From Thunnus maccoyii (taxonomy: Eukaryota > Chordata > Actinopteri > Scombriformes > Scombridae), in the NCBI RefSeq assembly GCF_910596095.1, contig NC_056536.1, forward strand, positions 32,072,456 to 32,136,455: a stretch of 64,000 nucleotides of DNA, in the 5' to 3' direction. Below the pieces are notes generated by a model. That model was not told the DNA's origin. It saw only the letters and a program-made list of their open reading frames with translations, and did no database searches. Every line of letters begins with the position of its first letter. Positions within the stretch are counted from its first letter, which is position 1. Positions 22,313 through 34,800 of this stretch are shown here, in pieces. Both the position numbers and the translations under genes were made by a program.

Positions 22313-23459
22313 AGTCACCGGGTGAGTCTCTTCTTCTTCTTCTATCATCTCTTTTCATCTACACACAAACATTTGACTTTGTTTTCTTTCTTTATTTTTC
22401 CTTCTCCTCCTCTACAGTTCTCCTTCTCCCTGATCTCTTTATTCTTCATCATCATCACCAGAAGAGACAAATGTTATGGAAACAAAGAAAGGCCGTAATA
22501 TTAGACTAGCTGTATAAGAAACTGAAGTGTTATTGATTTAAACACAGCTGAATGTACCAGTCAAAAGTTTGGACACATGTTTCCATTCATTAACATGTAT
22601 ATATTACTCAGAGAACCATTAGTCTGAATGGTCTGAATTTATGTGAGTTTAATTTTCCAGAAACTCATTTCAAGTTGTGCAACTTCAAAAACGTCTCAGA
22701 AGTTTGTCTTCTTTTTTTTTTGTCTTCACACATTCAGACAGGAAATTCAAGTGTCCAGTATTCAAAAAACTTTTTTCGACTTGTTTGAATTTAATCTAAA
22801 AACTTGAATAAAAAATCTGGTCAATTTAAAACAAGTTGCTCAAATTGGAAAAGTGACATTCAGACACCAAAATTCAAATTTGAGCATCTAGACTGCAGAG
22901 AATAATCAATCGATCAGAACTCTGTCCAATCAGATTAGATTCTGTCAGTCACGTGATCCAAAAAAGTTCAGATGAGCGACCAGAAACAACAGACACTTGA
23001 CTTTTCTGAGTCGTGAACTCATTAGTGGAACCACATCAATTCAGACAGAACATTTCAACAATATCTAAATTTCATAATTACCTTTTGCTCAGTTGCTCAT
23101 TAAATTCAAATTATTATAATTATTATTATTATCTTTTTTTGCTTCCATAAATGTCAACACGGACCAGAAGAAGTTGCATCGTTCCTCCTTCTCTCCTCAC
23201 TGTGCAAGACGAGGAAGAAGAAGGTGAGAGAGAGAGAATTAAGAAAGAAGAGCAGGTATAAAGAGAGGAAGAAGAGGATGGACAGAGGTGAAATGAGAAA
23301 TAAGGAAAATCTTTGTCCGTAAACATGGCTGCTCTGTAGCGACGCCACAAACAGAAACCCAACGCGTTCTATGAATCATCTGTTTATAGTGGAAAACATG
23401 TTGACATGAAATCTGAACCTCAAAGAAACTTCCTGAGATTTTAGTAAACCATATTGTTC

Positions 23460-23880
23460 TCTGTCTTCTGACTATGAGTTGTTAACAGCTCCACCAAATA
23501 GTGAATTTTCTCTCTAAACTTCTCACATTTCAATAAATGTTCAAATGATCCAATATTTCAGCAAAAATCAAAGATTAGAGAAAAAGTCCAAAAACTGAAA
23601 ACAGATTTGTGTATCAGAACTTTGTTTTTTCTTCTTTCCTCTCCCATTAATCATCTCACGACCCCTCAGATTTATCTGCTGACCCTTTGGAGGGGCTCGA
23701 CCCCTAGGTTGGGAACCACTGGACTAAACTAGCTAACTGTATATAAAGTAGTTGAAACTAGCTCCACCTCCAGCAGCTACAACAGTAACATGCTGCTTCA
23801 GTATTCATGTCATACATAATAATATATCATTTTAGAGGGACCAAACCACTACTACATGTTGCTGTTAATACATGTTAGCT
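23460..23880 (-). repeat. hAT-like element fragment, inverse orientation
   Basis: Reverse complement of the inner part of the 16,110 element (ggttgggaaccactgg, ctccacctccagcagctacaac). Confidence 0.8.
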
Positions 23881-23999
23881 AGCAATTAGTCCATCAGAGA
23901 GTCACCAGGGCTTAAAAGCCAGTGAACTCGATTTGTAGCTTTTTCTTAAACTTTACAAATTGTTAGCATTAGATCCACCCTCCATCATCTCCCAATATG

Positions 24000-24230
24000 T
24001 TTGTTTACATTGTTGGCTAGGACAAGTTAGCTCAGTGTTAGCTTTGGGCTCAGTTAGCTTAGAGTTAGCTTCTGAATCAAATTAGCATGGTGTTAGCTTA
24101 GGATGCTCTTAACTTTTAGGTCCACTTAACTTAGAATTAGCTTAAGATCGAGTTAGCGTCTGGGTTCATTTAGCATAGAGTTAGCTTCGGGTCCAGTTGG
24201 CTCAGAGTTAGCTTCTATGTCTTCACCTCT
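24000..24230 (+). repeat. Degenerate tandem repeat with GTTAGCTT core
   Basis: Irregular repeats, about 25-35 bp apart, of words such as agttagcttagagttagctt. Continues into a ctaagctaggctag motif at 24,309-24,369 that recurs near 49,345-49,400. Confidence 0.65.
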
Positions 24231-27200
24231 GGCCTCAGTCAATTAAACCCAGCTGACGAAAGGATGGATTGGGTGATTAATTGAAAACTAACAAGCTTCC
24301 AGTCTTTGTGCTAAGCTAGGCTAGCAGTTTCCCTCTGCTCACAGTGGTATTTGTGCTAAGCTAGGCTAATACAGAGATGAAATTGAGATCAGACTGACAA
24401 AGACAAAGAACAGGAGGATCTAATAAAACATCAGACTGCTCTGTTAGCATGACCTTTGACCCTTTTCTTCCGTCTTCCAGTCTGAACAGATCAGCTGTTT
24501 GTTGTGTTTTAGATGACGTTGCCTTGAACTGATCGTCATTTCCTGTTGTTACATTCAGTTTAACTGTTAGAAATGTTACTATATTATATAAGACTTTATT
24601 TTCATAGAGCATGTATAACTGTACATAACATTTTATCCAAGTATGGTATTTAGAAATCTTTTACATTTACAAGTTTTTGAATTTATTTAATTAAATTCAA
24701 TAGTGGGAGGTCACATGACATCATCCAGTTAAAAACCATATATCTCTGTAGGCCTATCTCTAAAGTGTTCCTTTATGTGGAGAAAAATCCACTTTTCAAG
24801 CTAAACAAGCCGTTCAGATCTCCATTAGAATATCTGAGAAACAGGTCCGTTTTTCTCAGCTCATCAAAAGTTAAACCATGTGGAGAAAACTGTCAAAAAA
24901 AAAAAATCGACATAAACATCAGCAAAGATATTTGGTTTTCGTGTTGAATGAAAACGTTGCTATGGTTACCATCGAGAAGGCATTTACTGAAATGTGTTTA
25001 TGTGGTTTTTAAGTTAAAAAAGACAGAAGCTGAACATGTGTGTAATAATATTGTCCCTCATGTGTCTCCGTACAGTTGAGCCTCAAAAGAAATGATTATT
25101 TATAGCAATTTTGTAGAAAATGTTTGTATGCAGATTACAGTGTTTGTACTTACAGAATGTATCCTGCATGTCTGATCTGTCTGTTAGTGTCTCAGTATAT
25201 TCAGACTGTACAGTAACGTTTGCCAGAAGCAGTATTTATGTATTTTATGTTTTTGATTGTAATGTTTATTTCTTTTTTACATGTGAGAATAAATTATAGA
25301 CAAACAGAAGTGGGCAGAGTGATGCAGAGTTTTGTGTGAAACACTGAAGGATGAAAACACATCACAGTGACATCAAGAGTCTGTATGACTCATCATCCAA
25401 CAGCCAGTCAGAGACCGAGAAGCAGCTCCTACTGTTGTTTGGGTCATGTGACTCATGTGATGTCAGAGTTACAGCTGCATGAAAAACAACTCAGAGAAAT
25501 AATGCAGAGAGGATGTTAACCAAGTTTAAGTTTAAGTGATGTGAATAGTTTAGCTGAAGATGTTATCTGACCAGGTGAGTCCTGCTCCATGCAGCTGCTG
25601 TTTCAGAATAACATAGATAAAATAAAGCTACATGGTCAGGTGAGGTCACCTGTTTAAGTGATGATGAGGTTACCTGAGGAGGATGAAGGTATTTGGCCAG
25701 GTGAAGTTACCTGGTTCAACCGGTTTAGCTGATGTTACCTGATGACGTTATGTTGTCAGGTGGTCCAATGATGTTACATGTTTAAGTTATGTTACCAGCT
25801 CAGCTCAGAATGTGTGGAGCTGTGGCATCCAGGGACGGCTGGTTAAGACAGGGGAGAGTCTATCAGGGGCTTCGACTGTACTGCTGAGATGCAGCAGGTT
25901 TCCTCGCTGCTAGCTAAGCTTATGAGTGAGCAGGAGGCAGCAACCGGCAGGGCAATGGCTTGCGGCGGCCTCTTGGTCGACCCCATCCACTTATCAGGTT
26001 CTATTGCATGAACATGACAGTCAGCACTTCATTTGCTGATTGTGTGCTTGGCTCTGTGCAGTAGGACATAGCTGAACTTACCATGCCTCTGGGCCCTTGG
26101 CTCTTGCAAGAATGGATCCTGGTTTAGATTGATGTCATTGTCTAGCATCTGGTGGGGCCAGCTAAGCCTTGGTTGCATTTTGCACCCAGGTCATGGGTGT
26201 GTACATCGTGTATATAGTTCCTTTATTTGAGTACATGGGTGACTGGTGGAGGTGACGTCTCTGCTGCTTCATGCTCCCGTAGGTGCAGCCTGGTCTGCTT
26301 GGTTTCCTCGCAGTGTGTCTTACAGAGTCTCTGTACATATGGAATATATAGGGTGGAGAGATAGTCTCAACGCAAAAGAGAACAGAAGGTTAAATTGTAA
26401 CCCAGGTTTTCTGAGTGGAGCGACTCTCTCTCCAGCTCCACACTGCTCTGAAATAATCAAGGTTAACCGAAGAGGCCACGTATGTGTGGTGTTTTCATAA
26501 TCATGTGTTGCCAATCAGTGCGTAGCCACCACAGGTGATGTGTCTTAAAGAATATCCCTGTCTGCTGCATTTGTTGAGGTCGGTCGCTGTACATATGGAA
26601 TATGTAGGGTGGATGTGGTCTCTCTACTCAGAGAACCTGACCAGGTGTGTCCTTACAGAATAAAGGTGAGAAAAAAATGCAGCTCTTAAGCTTCATATTT
26701 GTTGAGGGCCAAAGTTAATTTTTTCACCTCTGAAACAGCAGTTGTCAAAAAAAGTCTCACCTCAAGGTCCATTTAGTAGCTATTCTGGGGCTTTTGATCA
26801 TATCACATGATCTTCATCAGTAGATGGAGTTGCCCGGTCCTCTTGTAATGTCCAAATTTGCATTTTTTCTGAGCACTATATGACTTTAACTTTCAGGTCA
26901 ACATGGACAGGAAGTCATTACAGTGACTCTGCGGTGAGATTGTTTTAACCCTTTACAGTAACATTAGATCCTGAAAACTTCACATCTCTGTTGATCATTT
27001 AATAAATCATCAACAGCTGCTATGAAGAAAGGAAATAAAACTGTTGTTTTGTAAAATGCTGACCAGGATGTGTCACAGATTAAAACAAAGTTGTCTCATA
27101 TGTGTGAAAGCTGGTAATCTTTGAATGTTTGCAGTAGAGAGAAGGACACAGACAGATGACAGTGTGGTGGATACTGACTTTAATTCAAATAAAACAAGAG

Positions 27201-28457
27201 TGTTTTTGTTTCACCACAGACAGACGTGATCACACTGACAGAGCTGCTGCACACAAGCTGAAGTACATGAACACATCAAGAACGAACCAATCACAAAGCT
27301 CATGAGCCGTCACCATGGTTATTGTTACTGTCCGTTATCTGTCTGAACAGATTCACACTGATGGATGGAGCTGGAGTCAGTGTGGAGCAGTTTTTCAAGG
27401 TAAATCTTTAAAAATGTGACTTTTTATAGAGAAGGAGAAAAGTGGTTGGGGGAGGGGGGGACTACAAGTCCCAGAGAGCATTGCTGTAAGAAATAGCCAA
27501 TCACACAGCTTCAGGTGAATTGAGAGAACATGTTGGCTAAATTCACAAATATGAGTCATCTCACTTTTGGATTTTGGATCAATTCAGCAACTGTGGAGCT
27601 GCTGCTGAGGCTTATGGGTAATGTAGTGTTTGGGGCCATTGCACAGACCAAACTCAGGGAAGGAAATATGTAAATTTTGTAGTTATTATAGTTAAAATAG
27701 AGACAAAGTTTATTGGGAGGAATTTCCTTAAAAGAACAGTTCAATTTAAACCCAAATAAATATGAATTCACTGTTCATTTATTATTGTAAACTTTTATTT
27801 TTCATATACGTATGTTGAATTACTTTTTGCCTGTAGACAAATTTCACATTTTTGCATGTTCAGCTAATCAAATCACTCTTTAGGTCAGTGTTTTTACAGC
27901 TTTGAAGTGTTGTGTCCTGCAGCACAGTATCTACAGTGTGCAGCTTACAGCACAACTATCCTGTTGTTGTTAACAGAAATATTTATGTTGTAAAATCTTC
28001 TGAGTATCCAAAATAAGCCTGAATGTGTTTTAAAAGATATCTCAGTGTTTTTAATGTAGTTGTTTTTAGTCGTAATTTCACTTTCTTGTCACAGTGCTTT
28101 GTATTTCATTAGTGTTACACTAGTGATCAGTTGAAATACACCAATTCTCTATTAGATCAATAATTTGTACCAAACGATATCATCCTTTTAGGAGACGTTT
28201 TGGGATTATATAAGGAAACTACAAACCCATAAAATAAACCTCCCTGCTCTTCACTTCACTCCTCCATCACTTCATCATTTGTCCTCATTTTAACAACAAA
28301 CAACATGATCAGGTACGTTTTCACCAAAAGCAGCAAAAACATAAAATACAGAAACAAAAAATGAAAAACCTGAAAGACAATGACAGAATAAACCTCCTCC
28401 TCATCCCTCCTTCACCTGTTCTCCCTCCATCCTTCCTCCTCTCCTCTCCTCCTCTTC

Positions 28458-28854
28458 TTACTCCCTCATATACTCAAGAATCTGATCAATTAGTATTTGG
28501 GGGTCGTAGTTCGGGGCAGCTCTCCTCCGGCGCCTACGACTCCCATGGTTCAGTTCTTCCATGGCGGTGGTTGCCATGGTATCGATGCGTTTCATCCTTT
28601 GCAGCCCGGCAGCGGGGTGGAGCCTCTCCTCCTCCTCTTCCTCCTCCTCTTCCAGCCTCTTCACCCTGAGTAGAGGGGGCTCGTTGCTAGGCGCCGGAGG
28701 GGCCATATCGTCAAGGGAACGTCGGGTTCTCCTGTGGGCGGAGCTAGCAGGTTCAGCTCCTGTGACAGACAGGTCCCTCCTCATTCGGCGACTGGAGGAG
28801 ATAACCTGGGCGTTGTCAGGGCCAATGCTGGACAGTATCCTAGCAACCATACGT
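28458..28854 (-). other. pcsk1n: pcsk1n last exon with inhibitor and extra C-terminal peptides
   Basis: In order: MVARILSSIGPDNAQ, RRMRR, HRRTRR, SLDDMAPPAP, LLRVKR, a run of nine glutamates after Leu (LEN-like), RMKR, IDTMATTAMEEL, six arginines, then AAPNYDPQILIDQILEYMRE before the stop. RRTRR, VKR, RMKR and the hexa-arginine are furin/PC-type cleavage sites. Human proSAAS stops soon after the LEN peptide, so the last two peptides are extra. Confidence 0.9.
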
Positions 28855-31800
28855 CTGAAAATGAGAAGACACAGGTAGGCTACCGTTAGTGGTCCTATTT
28901 CTTTATGTGAAGACTACATTTCCCATCAGCCCACTGCCTGAAGAAGTACCACACCAATCACAGGCCTGATTGGCTTCAGAAAATAAGTGCAAAAACACTT
29001 TATTCACCCAAATTTACTGGAAATAGATTAATTTCCCAAAACAAATAAAAAAACCCTCATAAAATATGGTAACATGTCCTGAAAAAGTCATAATATGTCA
29101 AAAAAAATCTTTTTCTCAAGATTGTTCATGCAAACAGTTACCCTACAAACATGTGCTACATAAAAACCAAAACTAGGTTCTAAAAGAGGCTAAAATGCTG
29201 CAGAGTTGGTCACAAATATGAGTTCACACCTACCAGACAGACTTTACCATCACACTTTTGATCCGTTGTTATGTAAGATAATAACAATGATTAGTATAAT
29301 TTTAGTATCGACTTTCTGTGTCTCAGGAAATGACTGATCACCTCAGAGTGTCCTGGTCTCTGTTCAGTCTGGATGAAACTCGCCCCGCCTGCTGGAGTCT
29401 CTCCTGTCTCGCTCTCTCCAGCAGAGCCTGAGCCACCTGAGGCTCCATCCTGCCAATCACAGGTCAGAGCTTCAGTTATTCAGAACTCTGATTACTGACA
29501 AACCTCAAGAGACTCAATTAGCGTTAAGAAGGATTACAAATTCGATAAGTGGATTCAGACTCAATAAAATACTGTCAAACCCCAACCCTCGCCACTCTGG
29601 TCACCTGTCTAGCAGAGCCTGAGCCAGCTGGGGCTCCAGGAGGCCCCACCAGGCAGCTGGTGGCCTCCCCATGCTCAGCCCCCGCCCCGTCTCGTCGTAG
29701 TCTGGGGGAACCGGGCCCTGGAAGTCCCCTGGTGGCCCCTGATCGTCCTCCTCATCCTCCTCCTCCTCAACCACCTCCACGTCTCCTGGACCGACCAATC
29801 CCGCATCTTCTGCCTCATTCAGTAGGCGGAGCAGGGAGGCCAGGTAGGCTGCGAAGACATTTGATGGGTTAGTTAGTTGAGTCTTTGTCGTTCTATTTCT
29901 TAAAAACAAATGAGCTGATTATTCATGATGTTTTCATAATAAAGTGATTCATGGAAAAGATTTTAAAGTCCACAAAAATACAATGGATTGTTTGGGGAAA
30001 AAAACATAATATTTCATGAATAAAGACAAAATATTTGACAGAAATTGTCATAGTTTCTGCAAAAACTCAGGATACTATGTAAGTAGTTAAAATATTTTAA
30101 GGGTTAGTTGTCATATTTTGGGAAAAAAATAATATTTCAAGAAAAACATCAAATTTGTCAAGCAAAATGTAATAATTTTAGAAAAAAAAATGTCAGAATA
30201 TCATTGGGAAAAATAAAAGTTGGAATTTGTCAGAAGTTTTAAGTTGTGTCATTTTGGGAAAAAGTCATAATTTGTTCATTTTAAAAGATGTAATTTGTTG
30301 AAAAAATCATTTAATATCTTGTGAAAAAGATTTTAGGGAGAAGTTGTATTATACTGAGGAACAAAAAAAGTCGTAATATATGAAAAAGGCATAAAAAATT
30401 ACCAAATTTGGGGGGGGGGGGGGGTTATGATGTTGATAAAAAAAATTGTAATATTGAGAGAAAAATTACATAATATTTTCCCCCCAAAAAACTCATAACA
30501 TGTCAAGAAAAATTCTGCAAAAAATATTTTTAGAGAAAAAGGTTTTTTTTGAGAAAATGTTGGTCAGGATTAATTGTGCATAAACAGATTAAAGCTCTCA
30601 ACCTGCCCGCTGCTCCTCCTCCTGCTCCCGCCTCTGGTCTCTCTCCACCAATCGCTGCAAGGCCTGGTCCAAGCCCCTCCCCCTCCAGTCGTCTGACTGG
30701 TAGTAAAGGTCATTGGCTCCGCCTCCTCCCTGCGCAGCAGGATATGACATCATCTGCTCTTCGTAGGGCAGCAGGTTACGGACATCCCTGCGCTGGCGTC
30801 TGGCTCCGCCCACTGAGACATCCAGGCCACGCCCACCACCACGAGCTGCGGGTAGAGACTGAGCAAGAGAGAGACTCGTTACCTGTCTTACACAAGGGAG
30901 AGGAAGAGTAGCCCCACCCCCTCACCTGTACAAAGCAGGTGTCCTCATTTTCTTTAAGTTTTATTGTGTTTACCATGTAAAGACCCCATGAGGCTTTAAC
31001 AGCGTGCCAAAAGTTAAGACTTTTAATTTTACTCCTTTGTTTCTTTCAGAGAATTCTGTTCAGAAACAGTAAATATTTCTCAAGTTTCAGTCCTTGAACA
31101 TGTTATTTTCTGCACAAAAACAGAATCTGTATCCGCCGCTATGCAGACGACACAAAGCTCTTCGTATCTGCTTCACCCGATGATCTGAACCCTCTCAGTC
31201 TCAAAAACTACTGATGGGATGGTTCAAATTTGTCTTATATACTTAAATAAGAACAGGACAGAAGCTGAAACATGCCTCATGTGGTTTTCTGTCCAGGTTC
31301 TGTGAGATAAATGAGGATCTACTGCTGAACTGGACATCTGAACACCTGAGAATATTAGGTATATATTAGTAATATTGGGTTAAATGATCACTTTGTTAGT
31401 GTTAGAGAAATACTTCACAATTCACCATTTTTCAAGTGTGTCCTAAAACAACAGTCAGGTGTTCATATGAACAGTGAAAGAGGTTTTCCTCGCTGTAATC
31501 ATTCCTCCTGTTCATACTGGACATTAAAAGATCCTTCAAATGTGCTTTCGATGTAAGTGATGGAGGCCAAAATCCACAGTGTGTCCACACAGTCATTTAG
31601 TGCAAAAATGCATTTAAAAGTCTCTGTGAAGCTTATATGAGGCTTCATCAGTCTGAGTTAGTCATATCAAGTGGATATCTGACACATTTACAGTCTTTTT
31701 AGCATCAAATTCCCTCTTTGTGTTTCCTCGGACAGTGTTTCCCTGTTGAGCTTCCGTGGAAGTATAGTAACAAAAAGAGGGACTTTGGCACTAAAAAGAC

Positions 31801-34800
31801 TGTAACGTTGAAAGCTCCTCTGAATGAGGAAATCTGTCCACATGTATAGACGTCATCTGAACTGCACTACCGCTCCGGATCAGAATTACTACAGCCACCA
31901 GATGGCATCTGTCACTCCTACTGTGACTATATGTTGTTTTTGAGCGACTGATATTATGATCTGTTGTGTCGTTCTTCTTGAGAGGAAAGTCTTCTGAATA
32001 GTATTTAATATAGTCCAACCATTTCATCCATCTTCTTCAATACTTTAATAAATTGCTGACATATTTTTCATGAGGAGCTTTTTCTTCAACTTTTTCTGTA
32101 AAGCATTTGAGCATCTTGAAAAGCTCTCTGTGAATGTTTTGTTAATCGTCTTCTTCTTATCATTGTTGTCGTTGTTGTTCTTATCATTAACACCCTATCA
32201 TCAGTGTATGGGCGTTTCCTGCTGTTGGACAAGACAGAGACAGCAGACACACAAATGAGCACCACTCAAGTTGAAATAAAATCTGCAATATCCTTTAAAT
32301 TACCAGGATAACGGACATTAAGAAATATCATTTCCACAAGTGGGAAAATTTTGTCATGATCTCCAGATAAAAGAAAATCTGAATTTATTTCTGCAGGCGA
32401 ACGCGGCTGAAGACGAAGAACAGATGATTTATTCGGTATTCACTGTCTTCACCTCCCACTCATCATCACTGCACTTCCTGTGAGTCACAGCTGAGTCACA
32501 CACACACACTCTGCAGTCTGTCGTCCTGATATGATGAGTAAAGTTTCATCTTGTTGAATGTTGCGGCTGGTGTTTCTCATCCTGACCACAGATCATTTAT
32601 TGGTGCTAGAGGCACCACTCTGCAGTCAAAACTTACCACAGTTATCTGACTGCATAACATGGCCAAAAGTATGTGGACAGCTGAACATATGTGACGGTGT
32701 AACATGTGACGGTGACTCCACGCTCCTGCTATCAGTTTTTCCTCCAGATGTTGGAACTTGCAGAGATTTTCATTCAGACAGTAGAACATTAGCGAGGTCT
32801 GTCCACATAATTTTGGTATATATATAGCCTCTCCTCCTCGGGTCATTGATTGACATGATTTAGTGAGTCATGCTTTCTGGTTTCTGGTTGTTTGACCTGC
32901 CCATTGAGTCAATCAAACGCTCACATAACAACGTATTCACCAGCGGTGGAAAAAAGTACATTTACTCAAGTACTGTACTTAAGTACAATTTTGAGGTACT
33001 TCTACTCTACTTATTTCCATTTGATGCTACTTTATACTTCCACTCCACTACATTTCAGAGGGAAATAATATTTGACAGCTTTAGTTACTTTTCAGATGAA
33101 GATTTGACACAATGGATAATATAAACAAGTTTTTTAAATACAACATATTGTTAAAGATGAAACCAGTAGTTTCCAACCGTTTTGGCTTTTGACGTCTTAC
33201 AAAAAGCAGTGTGTAGTCGGGGTCACATTTCAGATGTCTATGAGTTGTTAACAGCTCCACCAAACAGTGGTTTTTCCCTCTAAACTTCTCACATGGTTTC
33301 ATTTCAATAAATGAAGTAAAAAAGCATCATCTAAAGCTGGAACATGTTCCCAAGGTTTTCTGTCCACGTTATGACATACATGAAGATCTACAGCTGAACC
33401 GAACATAAAACACCTGGAAGCCTCAGCAGTTTAACAAAGATATTTTAAATTTATTGTGTTAGTATTCAACAACTACATTTCCCATGAGTCTTAGCTGCAG
33501 GCTTCTGACTGTGAGACAAGTGCAGCTCTAAGCTGAACAGTTTACACTACATTAAACCACTGTGTGTGTTTGTGTGTGTGTTTTATGAGGGTTCTGTCAG
33601 TGTCCAGGGAGACGTGCTGTTGCCATGGCAGCGTAACGAGCTGGTCTGTTCCTGCCTACACTAATTTGATTGGTCGTCTATGTGTGTGTGTGTTTGTGTG
33701 TGTTTGTGTAAAGGGATTGTATGTCCTTTTTTGTGAGGACTAGTTTGAGTTTTATCCATCGCTGTGACATTACGGCCGGTCCTCATTGCTCATTACTTTT
33801 TTATTCTGTTATTGGTTAAGAGCAGATTGTCCTAGAGGGACGTCCTCCGCACATAGAATCAATGTCATTGGGCATTGTAAGTTTTTAACAGTTTAGCAAT
33901 GATGTGAGCTTTATCTGGATTAATAAAAGTTATGAAGGGTTCATTATTGACTCACACATCTTCATCATGGATGCAATATCCTCATACTTATGGTAAATTC
34001 ATCATCCAGTCTCACGAGAATACATGCAGTTGACCACAAGAGTTGAGAACTGAAAATGAGCGGCTCGCTGAGTTTGAAAAGCAACAGGAACAAGAGGACA
34101 GAAATGGAGCAGAAATAAGGCTGTTGTTTACTTTTAAAGTTTGCTTGTATGTTCTATAAAGCTCATTAGCATTAGCATTAGCCTGCATTAGCATTTGCCT
34201 GTTGCAGCCTCAGTGGAAACTGGAGCAAAGTGCATCAGATGGAATGAAAAGAGTTAACAATTCAAATTGTTAGATTATCTACAAGAAGTTGTACTTTTGA
34301 TGATAATCTTTTTCTGTGTTGTTTATCCTGATGAAATAAAGTTGCACGTTAATATTGATACAGTGTGTTTCTGTAAAAATGACTACATGTCTTGTATTAA
34401 CTAAGATAACCTACTTGATGTGTTTGGTTATATATGATTCATTATCAAGAGTATCTTGAAAGTGACACATTGTTAAGATGTATAACAGATGTCTGGGTCA
34501 GACAGGATGTTGGTTGGACCATTTTAGCGCATAAAGCATATTAAGTTGTTCATCTGGACATACAGGATGTATAAAGCTGCAGATTGCCTATCTAACTATT
34601 TTTTGTGTTCAGAAGGCAGGGATGGAGAGTGATGTTGCTGTGAAGGAGACAAAGACTGATGGAGTTTGATAAAGAGAAGAGATGGAGACAGATAGAAAGA
34701 CTTAGAGAGCTACTGATCGATCAGGGTGATCCTGTCTGACACTTAAGGCTTCTCAGATTTAAATCAAACACAAGTTTGTATGTCTGTACTTCTGAGGACT

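Larger units (their letters stand above)
22313..28457. other. Intergenic region between lhfpl-like gene and pcsk1n
   Basis: No coding exon is recognised in these 6.1 kb. They hold an hAT-like fragment (23,460-23,880), a GTTAGCTT-rich tandem stretch (about 24,000-24,230), a sequence repeated at 26,333 and 26,593 (tacatatggaatat.tagggtgga), and probably the 3' UTRs of both flanking genes. Confidence 0.6.

Noticed and set aside
28361-29872. Plus-strand ORFs opposite pcsk1n exons
   Set aside because: They are antisense shadows of GC-rich proSAAS coding sequence; no splice or start evidence.
30405-30430. A G-quadruplex or assembly gap at the poly-G run
   Set aside because: A single run of G cannot by itself show a regulatory quadruplex, and no gap bases are present.
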